NCBI GenBank assembly: GCA_009801085.1
Contig: VNWV01000002.1
Span: 434,001 to 498,000 of the forward strand
Source: Lasiodiplodia sp. COLG20
Lineage: Eukaryota > Ascomycota > Dothideomycetes > Botryosphaeriales > Botryosphaeriaceae
Direction: 5' to 3'
DNA length: 64,000 bases
Of the stretch, positions 11,215 to 23,027 are shown in pieces. The notes beneath the pieces were generated by a model. It was given only the letters and a program-made list of their open reading frames with translations. It did not search any database and was not told the origin of the DNA. Every line of letters starts with the position of its first letter. Positions within the stretch are counted from its first letter, which is position 1. The position numbers and the translations under genes are program-made.

Positions 11215-13314
11215 TTTGGGCTCAGTGAAGCGCTGAAGCCCGGTTGGAAAGAGAGATGGCTGCTTTTAGAAACGATAAGTCGTGGTAGTCGCAACATTAT
11301 AAAGTGGCATTCGCTGGCATCGTGAGAACTTGTCCGATTACGCGTCTCCGGCATGGGCCGCAGGAGACGTTTGCTCCTAGCGATTGATTGAAAGAAACGG
11401 CAGCTGTTTTTGCGTGGCCAAAGTGGCACGGGATCGGCCAATGGAACATCTCACCTGCAGATCGGAAGATATTCGGAGGCTGGGGGAGAGGTGAAACGGT
11501 TGAAACAACACACAGGCGCAGTGAACGGCGAATTCCAGCAGCGTAAAGTCGTCATCATCAAGGAGAAAGACATCAAACGGGAGCGGCAATTTCGCAGTTG
11601 CAACCAAGTGCCGAAGACTGATGCGGCTGTAAGGTTGCGGGCCACCATAAAACAAGGTTCTTTCATGCGTCAATTGAGGCTTGAATCGCCTTGTGGGACG
11701 ATTGGGCTGAGCGATGCCGGAGCTTATCAACGAGGCGGCCTTAGCCACGAGCACTGTGCCTGTTCAGGAAACACGGCACCTTGAAGTAGACGAAGCTTAC
11801 GACGCAAGGATCGGCATTATCGTGAGATCCGTAAATCCGTAAAAGAAAGCCGCAGTTGAGCCGCGTTTTAAGCTGCAAAGACAGCGACAGTAAGAAGTAA
11901 AAGAAGAGGTGCAGTGATCGGGAGATGAGCACGGGGTGAGCTTGCGAGAGAAGTCGACATGTCACAGTAGGACGCGCGTAGTTGAGGTCAGAGGTCGACT
12001 CGAAATAAGGTTACCCATTAAGCATTTGGCTTGAGAACGGGGGCTGATGGCGCGAGAATACAGCATGGCACGGATGCGAGCGGGAGGCGATGGCGCAGTT
12101 AGGTCGGCTAATGATGGCAGCGGCGTGGTGGTGACGGTGGAGGGGCTTGCGCGTACCAGGGGGAACTTTCTATCACAGGGTCACGCTAAGCCCACTCGGG
12201 CTAGTCCACCTACGCGTCTCCCTCCTGCCAAACCCGACTCACAAACAACCTTAAAACCCTTCGCCGTCATGATCAAATATCTAATTCCAGCAAAGCAACA
12301 CTTCCTAAGCTGCAACCCAGTTGATCCGCCTTGCTCATCGATGCACTACATCATAGTTGCAGCCTGAGATTATGCCACTCAATATACCAAAAAAGCCTTT
12401 CATTCAGCGCTTCCCCAGAATCACGACAACTCTTGTGGTGCCGCTTGTCTGCTGTGGCCGGCGTTGAAAGTTTCTCGTAGAATCTTCCATGTTTGAAGTA
12501 TCTGCCGTGCACAAACAATTTGATGACTGTGATGGAAGATTAGATCATCCATTCATACGAAGCAACAATAAGGCGCATCTACGGACATGTGCCATTCTTT
12601 GAAGCTATGATAGTTCCCAAAAGTATCTACTGTTATTAGCAATCGCGGTCAATCTCAAGGATTTCTCGCGTGTTTTCGTGCCCGGCCCGCAGGTCTCCAC
12701 CCTACTTCGCCAGCCATAGTCGCCCATGTTTCTACCAATCACGTACAGCAGGGAAAGCCCCTCGACTACTCTTCTCTCTGAGTACCACCTTCCATCGGTC
12801 ATCTGAAGTGCCCTTCATGCAACAAGAGTTGCCGTTTGTCTTTTCATTTTTGTCAGCATGCCTCCTAAAGGACCGAACCGATCGCTCGAATACCTCTACA
12901 GTTAGCCACATGGTTCAGACATCCCACAACAGCACTTGACTTTGATCAAACCGTTGTCCCTTACTGTCTCTGTTCGGTATTCTTTTAATGTGAAAGACAC
13001 GGAACCCCTATTCTCGTATCTGCACAAAATCAATCAGCTGGTACTGTTAAGCCTGTGCGGGAACATATGAGGCCGGGTGGGTGGGCAGCAGCTGGTACAG
13101 CCGACCCATTTCTCACCCATCACCAGGTCAGTTTCCAGACTTGGCTTAGCGTGGCCGTTTTCGTAGTTTTTCCGTCACCTGCTGGTTTGCTGCTGCTTTA
13201 TCTTGCTGTCGCATCTCTTCTTCCGTCCACCATCCTTCTACAACTCCACCAACTTCCTCTCTTCTCAACCCCAACACTTCCTCACAGTGAACAACCTAAT
13301 ATTCTCTCAAAGCT
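11215..13314. other. Intergenic region between divergent GH3 and small secreted protein genes
   Basis: Two kilobases that act as upstream DNA for both divergent genes. A TTTATAAT element (minus strand, about 11296-11303) lies about 85 bases before the GH3 start and could be its TATA box. No other gene is supported; open frames such as 11410-11784 and 12047-12367 lack any family feature. Confidence 0.45.
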
Positions 13315-13377
13315 GTAAGTACATACCACGAGTACGCATTCTACAAAGCCACCGGTTTACTGAGTACCTCTCACCAG
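13315..13377 (+). other. Probable 5' UTR intron of the small secreted protein gene
   Basis: GTAAGT donor at 13315, TTACTGAG branch-like sequence and CACCAG acceptor ending at 13377, 20 bases before the ATG at 13398. The size (63 bases) is normal for this window. Inferred from splice signals only. Confidence 0.5.
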
Positions 13378-13397
13378 CAAACACGTCCAAATTCAAC

Positions 13398-13646
13398 ATG
13401 CGCTTCCAGCCTATCGTCTTTGCCGGCTTACTCATCTTCGCCGGTACGGCCACGGCTGGACCCGCCGGATACGGAATCTGCCAATCTGGATGCGCTTCAG
13501 TTGTCAAGGCGTGTTACGCAGCAGCTGGCTTCACCTGGGGCGCCACGCTTGGTGCCACTGCACCTGCCTCTATCGTCGCCTGCAACGCCGCTTTCGGTAC
13601 TTGCCACGCTGCCTGCGCGACTGTTTCTCTGGCCCCGATCCCTTGA
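13398..13646 (+). CDS. Small secreted cysteine-containing protein
   Basis: An 82-residue protein with a clear signal peptide (MRFQPIVFAGLLIFAGTATA), leaving a mature chain of about 62 residues with six cysteines arranged as GICQSGC, ACYAAAG, ACNAAFGTC and HAAC. The mature part is Ala/Gly-rich and mildly hydrophobic. This pattern resembles a widespread family of short fungal secreted proteins often labelled zygote-specific-like (GxCQxGC...ACY...ACN...C...AC). That name comes from my memory of annotation and is not a known function here. The ATG is the first after the probable leader intron. It lies between GH3 and GH35 genes, so a role at the cell surface or in host or substrate contact is possible but unproven. 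Confidence 0.75.
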   Translation: MRFQPIVFAGLLIFAGTATAGPAGYGICQSGCASVVKACYAAAGFTWGATLGATAPASIVACNAAFGTCHAACATVSLAPIP

Positions 13647-14794
13647 GCTTGGCAAAACGAAGTCTGTCATCCATTCAAGACATGAACAAGGATGTTACAG
13701 CGCTATGGACCGCTGGAAGAGATCGTAGGGTCGGATTCCTTTGAGGGATATGCACCGAAATGGTCACGGGCATAGACAGTGACTTCAGGTCTGTAGGCTA
13801 GAAATTTATGGAATCTTCTTGAAATCGGCTGCATGAAGAACAAAGATCCAAAAGTAATGGTGCAAGCAATGTAACTCGTGGTAGATGCTATTTCTTCAGC
13901 AGCACGGCGAGGTTGTTGCTACAATGCGCCTTCCCGGATTATCCTCCTCTGTTATAGGTCCATATATCGCGCTCGCTTCTTTTCCTTAGGGCCAGCCCAT
14001 CTGTACACGCAAATGAGTAATAGTAGAGTCATCCGACTGATCCGCGAATGGGTAATGTTCTGTCTCGCTAACGTCGGTTTCTATTGGCAGTGCAAATTAC
14101 TAACGCCGTAGACTTTCCTGTTCCACGGCAACGCTCAATAATTGCCCTTTTCTGATGGGTTTCCTCAGATCTTCGGTCTCTAGTCTGTTCTCCCACGTAT
14201 TAAATCCATCCTCTAACAACCCTCCGGTCGTGCGAGCAAGCGAGGTGGGGTGCACCATCACAGAGCCTCTGAAAGGCACTGTTTGTATGGAGTTTCGCTA
14301 CAAAAAGGCACGAGCTCCCTTTGTCCGCCACCCATTTCGCTTAAGCGACAAGTTCTTATATTCAGCCGTGGTGCAATTTGACGCCACCATGGTGAATTTG
14401 CGGTTAGCCACAATGCAGCCTCGCTTGCATGGGCGTGCGGGGCAAAAGCAGGTCACGCTCGTCAACACGAAGAACCCCACACGCCATCCGCCTCTTCGGC
14501 ATAAAGTCTAGCGACAGCCTGAAATAGGATGCTCGGTCCGGGGTTTTTATTGGAGAAAATGCCTCCCGCCGGGAAACATGCACCTCATTTTAGGTTTCAA
14601 GGCCGTTCCTGGTTCCGCTTGTCCCGCTGCTCGTTACGGCCCTAGTGCAGATCCCTCTGCTCTCATTGACGGATCTTTGTACCTGACATGGCCCGCATAC
14701 CGTATTTTGCTATGACTTCATGCTATGGTCTGATTGAAATATAGGCTGACCGCCAGCGCTGTTTCTCGAGTCCTCGGCGCTCCCCTACCTCACC
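13647..14794. other. Intergenic DNA between small secreted protein and GH35 genes
   Basis: No gene is supported. A 118-codon frame at 14155-14511 has no signal peptide, domain or biased codon use. The last part is probably the GH35 promoter and leader. Confidence 0.45.
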
Positions 14795-17700
14795 ATGCGT
14801 GCCGCCGCAATCCTTCTGTTCCTTCTGGGAGCAGTCATCTCGCTCGTCAGCGGACAGCGAGACAACGGCTACAGCGACGTCGTCCAGTGGGACGAGAACA
14901 GCTTGTTCATCAACGGCGAGCGCGTCTACATCTACTCGGGCGAATTCCACTATGCTCGCCTGCCAGTGCCCGAGCTATGGCGTGATGTTATCCAAAAGTT
15001 CAAGGCGAACGGCCTGAACACCCTCAGGCGAGCACTGCCTCTCCTACATCCATCCTTGTCCCAACTAATCGTCGCAGTATCTACTTCTTTTGGTCCTATC
15101 ACTCGCCCTCGAAGGGAGTCTTCGACTTCGAATCTCCTGGCAAGGACATCCAGAAACTCTTCGACATTGCCAAGGAAGAAGGCGTCTACATTATCGCTCG
15201 CCCGGGCCCGTACTGCAACGCCGAAACCAGCGCCGGTGGCTACGGCCTCTACATCACCGACGGCAGCGGCGGCGACCTCCGAACAAACGACGAGACGTAC
15301 TACGAGCAATGGCTGCCCTGGGTCAACGCCCTCATGCCCATCATCGCTCGGAACCAGATCACCGAAGGCGGTCCCGTCATCCTGGTCCAGGTGGAAAACG
15401 AGCTCACACAATCCCGCCATGTTGCCGACGACCCCCTGGTCCTCTACATGGAGCAGATAAAGAAGGCTTTCCGCGAGAACGGTATCGTGGTCCCCTTTAC
15501 TTCCAACGAGAAGGGCATGCGCGGCCAGAGCTGGTCTGTCGACTACCAGAACGTCGGCGGCGCAGTCGACATCTATGGCCTGGATTCGTACGCTGGTGGA
15601 CTGAGCTGCAGCAACATCGATACCGGGTTTAACCTCCTCCGTACATACTACCAGTGGTTCCAGAACTACTCGTACACCCAGCCTGAATTCACCCCCGAGT
15701 TCAAGGGCGGTTGGTTCCAGCCATGGGGCGGCTACTTCTTCGATGAGTGCGTTTCGGAGCACGACACTGCCTACCCTGATGTCTTCTACAAGAACAACAT
15801 TGCCCAGCGGATGACGCTCCAGAACATGTACATGACATACGGAGGAACCAACTGGGGCCACCTCGCAGCACCTGTCGTCTACACTTCATACGACTACGGT
15901 GCGCCTTTGCGCGAGACCCGTGAGGTTTGGGATAAATTCAAGCACGTAAAGCTGATCAGCCTGTTCACCCGCGTCAGCAAAGGTCTGCTCAACACCGATA
16001 TGGAGAGTAATGGCACGGGCAACGCCGTCAATACCACTGCCATCTTTACCTGGGTTCTGCGCAACCCGGAGACTGAGGCAGGCTTCTACTTCACGCAGCA
16101 CGACAACTCCCGCTCTCGCGAAAACACTCCGTTCTCCTTGGACGTCACCACCTCCGAAGGCGAGATCACCATTCCCAGTCTTGACCTCAAGGGTCGTCAG
16201 AGCAGGATCGTGGTAACAGACTACCCGGTCGGGGACTACACGCTTCTGTACTCTTCCGCTGAGGTCTTGACCTACGGTCTGTTCGATGTCCCAGTCCTGG
16301 TCTTCTATCTCAATGAGGGCCAAGTCGGCGAGCTTGCCTTCAAGGGGGGTCTGAAGAACACGAACTTCACCGCGTACGGCGCCGAGACTGACTTCACTGC
16401 CACCGCCACCGGAAACGGAACGTCTGCAGCCTTCAAGTACACGCAGACCAAGGGCGCCACTGTCGTCAAGTTCGCGCAAGGACCAGTTCTCTACCTCCTC
16501 GAGAGGTGGTCGGCATACACCTTCTTCGCCCCGGCAACCACGTCGAATCCGCACATCTCGGCTGATGAACAACTTTTCGTCCTGGGTCCCTACCTCGTCC
16601 GTTCTGCATCCGTCTCTGGCAGCACAGTCTCCATCTCGGGCGACCACCTCAATGCGACCAGCATTGATGTGTACGTCGGTGACCCCTCGGTCGACACCAT
16701 CAGCTGGAACGGCGCTGAACTGTCGACCACGCGCTCCGCGTACGGTTCGCTCCAGGCCGAGCTTCCCGGCATCGTTGACCGCGACGTCACGCTACCGGCC
16801 CTCTCCGGCTGGAAGGTTGCCGACGCGCTGCCTGAAGCCGACCCATCCTACGACGACTCGCGCTGGACCGTCGCGAACAAGACGACGACGCTCAGCCCTC
16901 TCGCGCCGGCCACGCTGCCCGTCCTCTACGGCAGCGACTACGGCTTCTACACTGGCATCTTCATCTACCGCGGCTACTTCGACGGCACGGGAGCCACTGG
17001 CGCCAACATCACCGTTCAAGGCGGCGTGGCGGCGGGCTGGTCGGCATGGCTGAACGGCGCGCTCGTCGGCGGCCATCCGGGTAACGCGTCGCTCATCTCG
17101 ACCTCGGCTGTGCTCGACTTCTCCGGCGCGGATCTTGCGGACAAGGATAACGTGCTGACGGTTGTGACGGACTATACCGGGCACGACCAAGATAGCCAGG
17201 GGCCGTACGGCCCGCTCAACCCGCGCGGCATCATCGCTGCAAGCCTGCTATCCGCAAGCAATGCTACCGGAAATGCGGCGACTTTCAAGCAGTGGAAGAT
17301 CCAGGGCAATGCTGGTGGCGGTGCCGGCTACGTCGACCCCGTCCGCGGCCCGCTCAACGAAGGCGGTCTGCATGGTGAGCGTCTGGGCTGGCACTTGCCC
17401 GGCTTTGATGTTTCCACATGGGACGAAGGCGATCCGCTCGAGGGATTCACGGGTTCTGGCATCCGGTGGTACACGACCAAGTTTGATCTTGATGTCGATG
17501 AGGACCTGGACGCACCAATTGGACTGGAAGTGAGCATCCCGGACGGAACGGTAGCGAGAGTGCAAATCTTCATAAACGGGTGAGTTGAACTTCCTGGAGA
17601 TGGTTGGGATGGAAATGCTGATGAAATACCAGTTATCAATATGGCAAGTACCTGCCACACATCGGCCCGCAGACGAGATTCCCGTTCCCGCCGGGTGTGC

Positions 17701-17879
17701 TCAACAACAAAGGCTCAAACACTCTGTCGCTCAGCGTCTGGGCGCAATCGGAAGAAGGTGCAGCATTTGACAAGCTGGATCTTGTTCTGTATGGCAAGTA
17801 TCAGACCGACTTTGGCTTCTCGAGGGATTGGAGCGACCTGCAGCCAGGTTGGTCCGAGGATCGCCTGCAGTATGCATAG
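14795..17879 (+). CDS. Secreted GH35 beta-galactosidase
   Basis: Releases terminal beta-galactose from galactans, xyloglucan side chains or lactose outside the cell. Three exons, 14795-15027, 15078-17579 and 17633-17879, give 993 residues, normal for the fungal LacA type. A signal peptide begins [20 protein letters not shown]. The barrel starts [25 protein letters not shown] in part, followed by [30 protein letters not shown] (Glu186, expected acid/base) and TPEFKGGW (Glu285, expected nucleophile). These match positions of the known catalytic pair in LacA-type enzymes with a shift of about 14 residues. Later beta domains end in jelly-roll modules with [14 protein letters not shown] and [15 protein letters not shown]. 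Intron 1 (15028-15077) uses a GC donor instead of GT (CAG|GCGAGC ... CGCAG); the join NT-LS-IY is the one the family expects. Confidence 0.94.
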
Positions 17880-18219
17880 AGAGATCGGCTGCCTTCCGTA
17901 TATAGCTACAGTGGTGTCGTAGATGAGAAAGCAATAATCGTAAATGTTGATGTGAAAATAAAGCAAAAGTGGAAAAGTGAGTGAGCCAGATTGAAATGTT
18001 GATGAATCTGACGTCCCCGCGGGGAAGCAGTGGCCCGCCGGACATAGCGCGGCGCTAGTGATGACGCAGGGTGCGTGGGAACTTTTTCGATGCGCTACTC
18101 CCGTCTCCCATCTCCCCGTGAGCACTGCCAACGTGCCTTCCTTCACCATACGCGCTTTACTTACACGCCCTACGGGGCTACGTCTTTCCTTCCCACACAC
18201 TTTCTCCGCCCGCGCCATC
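17880..18219. other. Short spacer: GH35 3' region and DUS1 promoter
   Basis: About 340 bases. It holds the tail of the GH35 transcript (AATAAAGC-like at about 17957) and the leader of the next gene. No extra gene is seen. Confidence 0.5.
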
Positions 18220-19995
18220 ATGACCACCGCACAATCCGCCGTCATGGAGAACGGCCAAGAGAAGAAGCCTCTCTGCTTCCAGAGACCAAAGCTTCATGGC
18301 CGCGCCTTCTACGAGGCCCTCGGTAGCCCAAAGATGGTGCTTGCGCCCATGGTTGAGGCATCCGAATTTGTACGATATGATTGTCCGCCGCGACTCTTGC
18401 TCCGCTGACAGCGCAACCAGGCCTGGCGCATGTTGAGCCGTTCATTCATGCCTACTGACCAGAAGAACGACCTCCTCGCCTACACTCCCATGTTCCACTC
18501 GCGTCTCTTCCACGAGAAGCCCCCATACCGCAAGCAGTCGTTTCAGCCATTGCGCGATACCATACCCTCTCCGCCCGACCCCGAACAGCTCAAGCAATAC
18601 ACCACCTCCGACGCACACCTCGACGGCAACCCCGCCATCGATCGTCCCCTCTTCGTCCAATTCTGCTCCAACGACCCGGAAGATTTCATCGCTGCAGCTC
18701 AGCACGTCGCGCCATTTTGCGACGCCGTCGACCTCAACCTAGGATGTCCTCAGGGCATCGCGCGCAAAGGCCGATACGGCGCCTTCTTGCAGGAGGACTG
18801 GGATACTATCAGGGCGCTGATTTCGCGCCTGCACGCCGAGTTGCCGATACCAGTGACTGCCAAGTTCCGAGTACAAGAGACGCACGAGCGCACCCTGGCG
18901 TACGCGCGCATGCTCCTCGACGCTGGTGCGAGCATCATCACAGTCCACGGCCGCCAGCGCCACCAGAAGGGCCACGAGACGGGCCTAGCAGACTGGGATG
19001 CCATCCGCTACCTGCGCGACAATTTGCCCCCCAATACGGTCATATTTGCCAACGGCAACATCCTGCAGCACGAAGACATCGAGGCGTGCTTGAAGGCGAC
19101 GGGCGCTGACGGCGTCATGAGCGCTGAAGGCAATCTGTACGATCCAACTATCTTTGCCGGTCCGCCTCCGGTCGGCCAGGAGGGAAGGGAGTACTGGAGG
19201 GGCAGGGATGGCAAGGGCGGGTACAGGATGGACGCTGTGTTCCGCCGGTACATGGACATCATATACAAGCACGTCCAGGGCGTTGCGCCGCCGGAGAGGA
19301 AACCGCTATTCCTGCCATCGGACCCGCCGGCCCAGGAAGCGGACAAAGGCGAAGAGAAAGAGGCGGCGGAAGAAGAGGAAGAGGGGCAGCCGCCGAAGAA
19401 GAAGCAGCGCTTGGCGAACAGCAACAAGAAGGACGCGAAGAAGTTTGAGCGGTCGACCGACCCGAACCTCACCGCCATGCAGTCTCACCTCTTCCGCCTG
19501 CTCCGCCCGCTTGTCGCCAAGCACACGAACATCCGCGATGCGCTGGCCAGGTGCCGTTCTGGCAACGTCGAGGCATATGAGAATGTTCTGCAGATGGTCG
19601 AGGCTGCCGTGAAAGAAGGACTCGTCGAGTACGAAAAAGAGGCGGGTGCCCCAGAGACCAACGGCGCAGCTGAACCGAAGGTCGAGACCAAAGAGCTCGA
19701 TCCACACGAGAGCTCCCTCGCAGCTGTTAACAGGTGCAAGCGGCCGTGGTTCATCTGCCAGCCGTACGTGCGGCCACTGCCGAAGGAGGCACTGGAGAAG
19801 GGAGCGCTCTCGTTGAGCAAGAAGGACAAGAAGAAGATGGAGGAGCAGAAGCAGAAGGAAGACGAGGAAGCGAAGAAGGCGGGCGTGGCGCCTGAGGGGA
19901 GGGTCGAGGAAGCGGAAGTTGAGAAGAAGGTTGAGGATGGAGATGTGAGGGTCGAGAAGACTGAGATACCCAAGGAGGGAGTGGTGTGTGGTTGA
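18220..19995 (+). CDS. tRNA-dihydrouridine(16/17) synthase, Dus1 type
   Basis: Flavin enzyme that reduces uridine 16 and 17 in the D-loop of cytosolic tRNAs using NADPH. Two exons, 18220-18369 and 18421-19995, join in phase (ASEF-AWRM) and give 574 residues. Family blocks: SPKMVLAPMVEASEF (FMN-site start), RPLFVQFCSNDPEDF, DAVDLNLGCPQGIARKGRYG with the catalytic Cys near residue 158, VTAKFRVQ, ITVHGRQRHQKG, VIFANGNI and ATGADGVMSAEGNLYDP. The C-terminal part is much longer than the core fold: it has a Lys/Glu-rich stretch with a KKKQR nuclear-like signal (about 19330-19450) and a highly charged tail. An in-frame second ATG at 18244 is an alternative start. It lies head-to-tail 340 bases after the GH35 gene with no functional link. 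Confidence 0.93.
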
Positions 19996-20551
19996 AGGGG
20001 GTGAGGGATCACTGATTGGAGGAGATTTGATATTCTGCATCCTGAAGATAAGACGACCTGCAAGCATAAAGAAGGCGTTCATTGGGGCTGAGCAAAATAG
20101 AGAATTTGATGGCTGTACATACGACCAAGAGATATCTCAAAGATTCTATGCATTGAAAGCATTGGTGTTCTTCCCCACATACTCTACTCTATACCACAAC
20201 TTACTCGTGAAGTTTTGCAGTCTCCTACACTCAGCCCATACTTTGTGGATATCTAGGCTTTCAAAATATTATCCTACGCTTTCGCGGTAGCAGCATAAGG
20301 AAGCACGAAACTCCATAACGCAAAGACGGCTAATACTAGTCTCAGTGGCGAGGTTTCAAGTATCCGATGCTGGATCTGAAACTAGCGTCGCCAAAGTGAC
20401 TGTTTTGCGCGACAACTCCTCCTGATGGCAGCACTTCACATCTTCAGCCTCGTTTTGACCCTCGTCGCTTTCTCACTCTCTTGATGCCGTACAATCCCCT
20501 CTCGCAGCCGATGGCTAACGTGCATTTGTTTTTTGCTCATGTCATGGGTAG
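19996..20551. other. 3' region of DUS1
   Basis: AT-rich noncoding DNA with no supported gene. Confidence 0.45.
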
Positions 20552-20620
20552 CTGAAGCTATCGTCCGGACGAGAATGTCGAATTGAAAATTCCACATACT
20601 CGTCCGGACAATAGCTTCAG
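20552..20620. repeat. Imperfect inverted repeat (27-base arms, hairpin)
   Basis: Left arm 20552-20578 and right arm 20594-20620 are reverse complements with only 2 mismatches in 27 and a 15-base loop. Each arm contains the palindrome-like core GTCCGGAC. A third, shorter related stretch (GCTGAAGCAATTCATCCGGACG) lies at 20709-20730. Confidence 0.9.
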
Positions 20621-21263
20621 GGCTTCACAGCTGAAATATAGAAGCAGAATGATCTAAGCACGATGCGGATAGCGTGGCGTGAGGAACGCCATCTTTCCAC
20701 GGTAGGCAGCTGAAGCAATTCATCCGGACGTACCGCGCAGATATCAGTCCACCGCAACTGTGACTCGTCATCCCAACATGATCACCTTTAAATTCTACAG
20801 CATCCCACCGCACTCAATACAAATTCTTACAAATAACTTGCGGTCGATCCTTTCTAAAGTCGAACATAGGCGAGTAATTTCAGATCCGTACTGTGTGCTA
20901 GCTATCTTATGCCCATATGGCTCTTTCTAATCATGAAACAAAAATTAGGCTCATGCAGTCTCAAGCATTCAAGCGAGCGTTATCTTCAAAGCACCTTCCT
21001 TTCAAGCATCGCGCAGCCACAATTCCTCACTCAACTGTCGACACTTGTGAACCACCAATACCCTCACGGCAGCAAGGAGTGCTACCTACCCACTCCTCAT
21101 GCAAATCAGACACGTGCAAAGAGTTCAAACGAAAAGGCCAACTAAAGGAACGAAAAGAGAAGAGAAATCCCGAAAATAGCCATTACTTAGTTTGTTCCTT
21201 CAAACGCACACACTCGTATCATTTACTTACGTTATATGTCCCTACGATAAATTCAGCGCTTTT
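20621..21263. other. AT-rich intergenic DNA after the inverted repeat
   Basis: Contains the third repeat-related stretch at 20709-20730. No gene is supported; an open frame at 20917-21606 runs into the antisense strand of the next gene and looks random. Confidence 0.45.
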
Positions 21264-23027
21264 TCAATTCCTCGCTGTCCTCCCATCCCCACAATACAAA
21301 CCCTCAACCCCCCACTTCTCCAACTCCCTTACATCCCGCTTCGACGGTACGACGCGAGCGCACCAAGCGCACCACGACCGGTTCACGGCCTCCTTCTCGC
21401 GCGTCAGGTACGCCTGGCGTCCTTCGCGCTCGTCCTCGTACTCCTTGACCACAGCGCCCACCCGCACCCGCCGTTTGATCTTCATCACCCGCCGGCCGCC
21501 GATGCCTTCGATCTCCTGCGCGAAGAACGACGTCCCGCTCCACTCATCGTGCGGGCTGCCGACGGCCGTGCCTTCGCCGAACGCTGTTCCACTACCGTTA
21601 CTATGAGACGGGTTGCCGCCAATCGAGACTCCATGGCTAGTCTGAGTGAATGATGGCCCGGCGCCGCTGCCGCCGAGCTGGCGTTGGATGTCGGCCAGCT
21701 CCTCGGCGGTGCCGCACTCCTCGTGCTCGACATCGTGGCCGCCGCGACACGCGGCCTGGAGGCCGCACTTGACGCCCTCGTGGCCCTCGCCGATGCCGGC
21801 GCCCAGGCCGCCCAGGTACGTGCTGTAGCGCGTCCGCCACGTCCAGCCGAGCGAGTACTGCTGGTCCTTGGTGCGGATGGCGTGGCCGCACGGCTGGCAG
21901 AGCCACACCACGTCTGGGCAGCTGCACGGGCTGCGGATGAAGGCCTGGTTCGTGAAGGCCGGGCACTCGTCCGTCTCGTTGTGGTTGTGGTTGTGGATCT
22001 CTGCGTCTTTCGTAGCCGGCGACGGCGGCCCGTATGAGGAGGAGGCGCCCGGGGACGAGGACGGCGTGAAGAGCGGTGGCGAGTTCGCAGGAGGGGTGGC
22101 GCTGAGGGTGGAGGTCGACGAGTGGGGTGACGAGCCTGGCGTCGACCCCACGGAGCGAGCGCGGTAGGATAGCAGCGAGCAAGCAGGAGGCGGCGTGGTG
22201 ATGCCAGGTGACGTCAGGATGGACAGAGGCGCATTTGCGCATGTCTTGCAGAGGCGGCGAAGACGGTGAGGGAAGGCTATTGGCGGAGGCGGCTTGCTGG
22301 TGCAATTCTGGGATCGTTGTGAGTACCCCAATTCTTCCCGACTTGTCGAAGGCTTCTTCCTCTGGTCTCTTTCGAGGCCGCAGGGACGTATAGCCCCTCG
22401 GACCCAGCTGGTCTCGCATGCCATCAACTTACCCTACAAACCACAACACCGCACTTCCGACACTCGCCAACCATGTCTCTCGCGCACTTGCCGACTTTGC
22501 CGCTCAAGAGTCTCCTTCCTTCGGGCGAACTGCGCCAGTCATGCTGGGCGTGGTGGGGGTCCGAGGGAGAGGGCTGCTCGCACGGCACCTCATCGTTGCA
22601 GCACCGTAGGGTCTGGGTGACCAGCTGGTTGCGATACTCGAGCAGATTCGCGCGGAACTGGCGGCACGTGCGCGAGAGGTTGTGCAGCGAGTTGAGGTCG
22701 AGCAGCGATGCGAGCTGTGTGACGATCCTGCTCGGGGCCGAAGCAACAGCGCGTCAGCGGGGATCAGTCCGCCGAGTTGACCGGTGAGTGGGGGGTTGGG
22801 ATGGAGGGAACAAGCAGAGGGGAGCTTTACGGATAGCAGCTCAGAATGGCTGAGAAGCCGTTGATGTTGGGATTCGGGCGCTCGTCGTCCGGCCGGAACT
22901 GCGCATCGTTGGCGTCCGCCGGGCCAGCACGGCTCTGCTGCTGCGATGACGGGTACGCGTCAGTCGGACGGTACGGCTCGAGGAAGGGATCGGGCGAGTC
23001 GTCCTCGAAGTCAAGAAACACCACCAT
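21264..23027 (-). CDS. F-box-like protein with cysteine-rich zinc-binding motifs
   Basis: Three minus-strand exons, 23027-22831, 22727-22433 and 22307-21264, join in phase and give 511 residues. Residues about 57-95 (GFSAILSCYPIVTQLASLLD, then LNSLHNLSRTCRQFRANLLEYR in part) look like a degenerate F-box, the part that binds Skp1 in SCF ubiquitin ligases. After it come paired cysteines: Cys147, Cys155, Cys158, Cys163, Cys166, then Cys184 and Cys187, a likely zinc ribbon split by intron 2. A second cysteine region includes SPCSCPDVVWLCQPCGHA, GWTWRTRYSTYLGGLG and GEGHEGVKCG, and a last pair WCAWCARVV and LYCGDG. The middle is Ser/Pro-rich. I take it to be a conserved fungal protein of unknown target; the F-box call is moderate and no substrate can be named. 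Confidence 0.75.
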
